Assembly: GCA_903921665.1 (NCBI GenBank)
Contig: CAIXQT010000020.1
Span: 1-25,649 of the forward strand
DNA length: 25,649 nucleotides
Direction: 5' to 3'
Source: an uncultured Opitutia bacterium
GTDB lineage: Bacteria > Verrucomicrobiota > Verrucomicrobiia > Opitutales > UBA953
The notes under the pieces are model-generated. The model saw only the letters and a program-made list of their open reading frames with translations. It was not told the origin of the DNA and searched no databases. Every line of letters begins with the position of its first letter. Positions within the stretch are counted from its first letter, which is position 1. This document shows, in pieces, positions 25,372-25,649 of this stretch. Position numbers and translations under genes: made by a program.

Positions 25372-25649
25372 GCGGGGGGGCCGACGGGAGGAGCCAGCTA
25401 CGACGAGCGTGCGTCGAGATGATGGGGCATATTTACAAAAGATTAACAAGCGGGGCGGTCGGTCGTTTCGACCGTCGCCAGGATATTTTCAGAAATGCAG
25501 GCCGATCCCAGGTTGGCGGTGTTAAATGAGGTGAATCCTGAAGCATCTAATGGTTGCCGCCCTTCATTCCCGCACAAGAATTCTTACCTAGAAGGACGCC
25601 CCAGTTGTTTCGACAACGTTCCTTACCCACACCATTTTCATCCGATGAA
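25372..25649. other. Gene-free right end; possible start of the next gene at 25645
   Basis: No supported gene lies here. Two small hairpins are present: CGGTCG-TTT-CGACCG (25460-25474) and GTTGT-TTCG-ACAAC in the last 60 bases. An ATG at 25645-25647, preceded by a C/T-rich stretch like other starts in the window (CCTTACCCACACCATTTTCA), could begin a gene that continues past the right edge; only the first codons would be inside. Confidence 0.25.

Noticed and set aside
25332..25529. 65-codon plus-strand open frame after the second PSD1 gene
   Set aside because: It starts inside the region of the transcription terminator and has no recognisable sequence or initiation signal.

Overview
The window is about 25.6 kb of GC-rich bacterial chromosome. 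The gene content points to Verrucomicrobiota, most likely an Opitutae-like lineage: two multidomain PSCyt1/DUF1549/DUF1553 cytochromes, a DUF1501 partner, a DUF1080 protein, a secreted sulfatase, a YbhE-type lactonase lipoprotein, a divergent membrane pyrophosphatase and almost no Shine-Dalgarno motifs. That placement is an inference from gene families. No rRNA, tRNA, CRISPR array, insertion sequence or prophage gene is visible.

Left part (1-6268). The 5' part of trmD enters from the left edge on the minus strand, followed by two secreted alpha/beta-hydrolase-like genes, also minus. A stand-alone ABC ATPase, a phytoene-desaturase-like FAD oxidoreductase and a YqhA-family membrane protein run on the plus strand. 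They meet an unrecognised minus-strand gene whose stop overlaps the yqhA-like stop.

Middle part (6269-13190). A roughly 340-bp intergenic block holds a possible structured RNA or leader and the terminator of hppA, a minus-strand ion-pumping pyrophosphatase that looks like the divergent Na+-regulated H+-PPase subfamily. Then come a secreted DUF1080 protein, a translationally coupled cupin/VTT pair, an SGNH esterase with a clear terminator (the cupin-esterase gap holds a 12-bp tandem repeat), and a secreted protein with one c-type heme site.

Right part (13191-25649). A group-2-like sigma factor with altered -10-recognition residues is transcribed away from a tight plus-strand cluster: sulfatase, lactonase lipoprotein, PSCyt1/DUF1549/DUF1553 cytochrome, DUF1501. 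Gaps inside the cluster are 5-17 nt, so it is almost certainly one operon. Its start and the sigma gene share an AT-rich divergent control region. A glycerate kinase follows on the minus strand, then a second, larger PSCyt1/DUF1549/DUF1553 cytochrome that is monocistronic and has its own terminator.

How the genes may work together: the secreted sulfatase, lactonase, DUF1080 protein and heme proteins would fit periplasmic desulfation and oxidation of complex sugars, with glycerate kinase channelling a sugar-acid product into glycolysis. This is a hypothesis from co-location and family knowledge. The biochemical role of the PSD1/DUF1501 pair is not established to my knowledge, and it is the best candidate here for an undescribed system.
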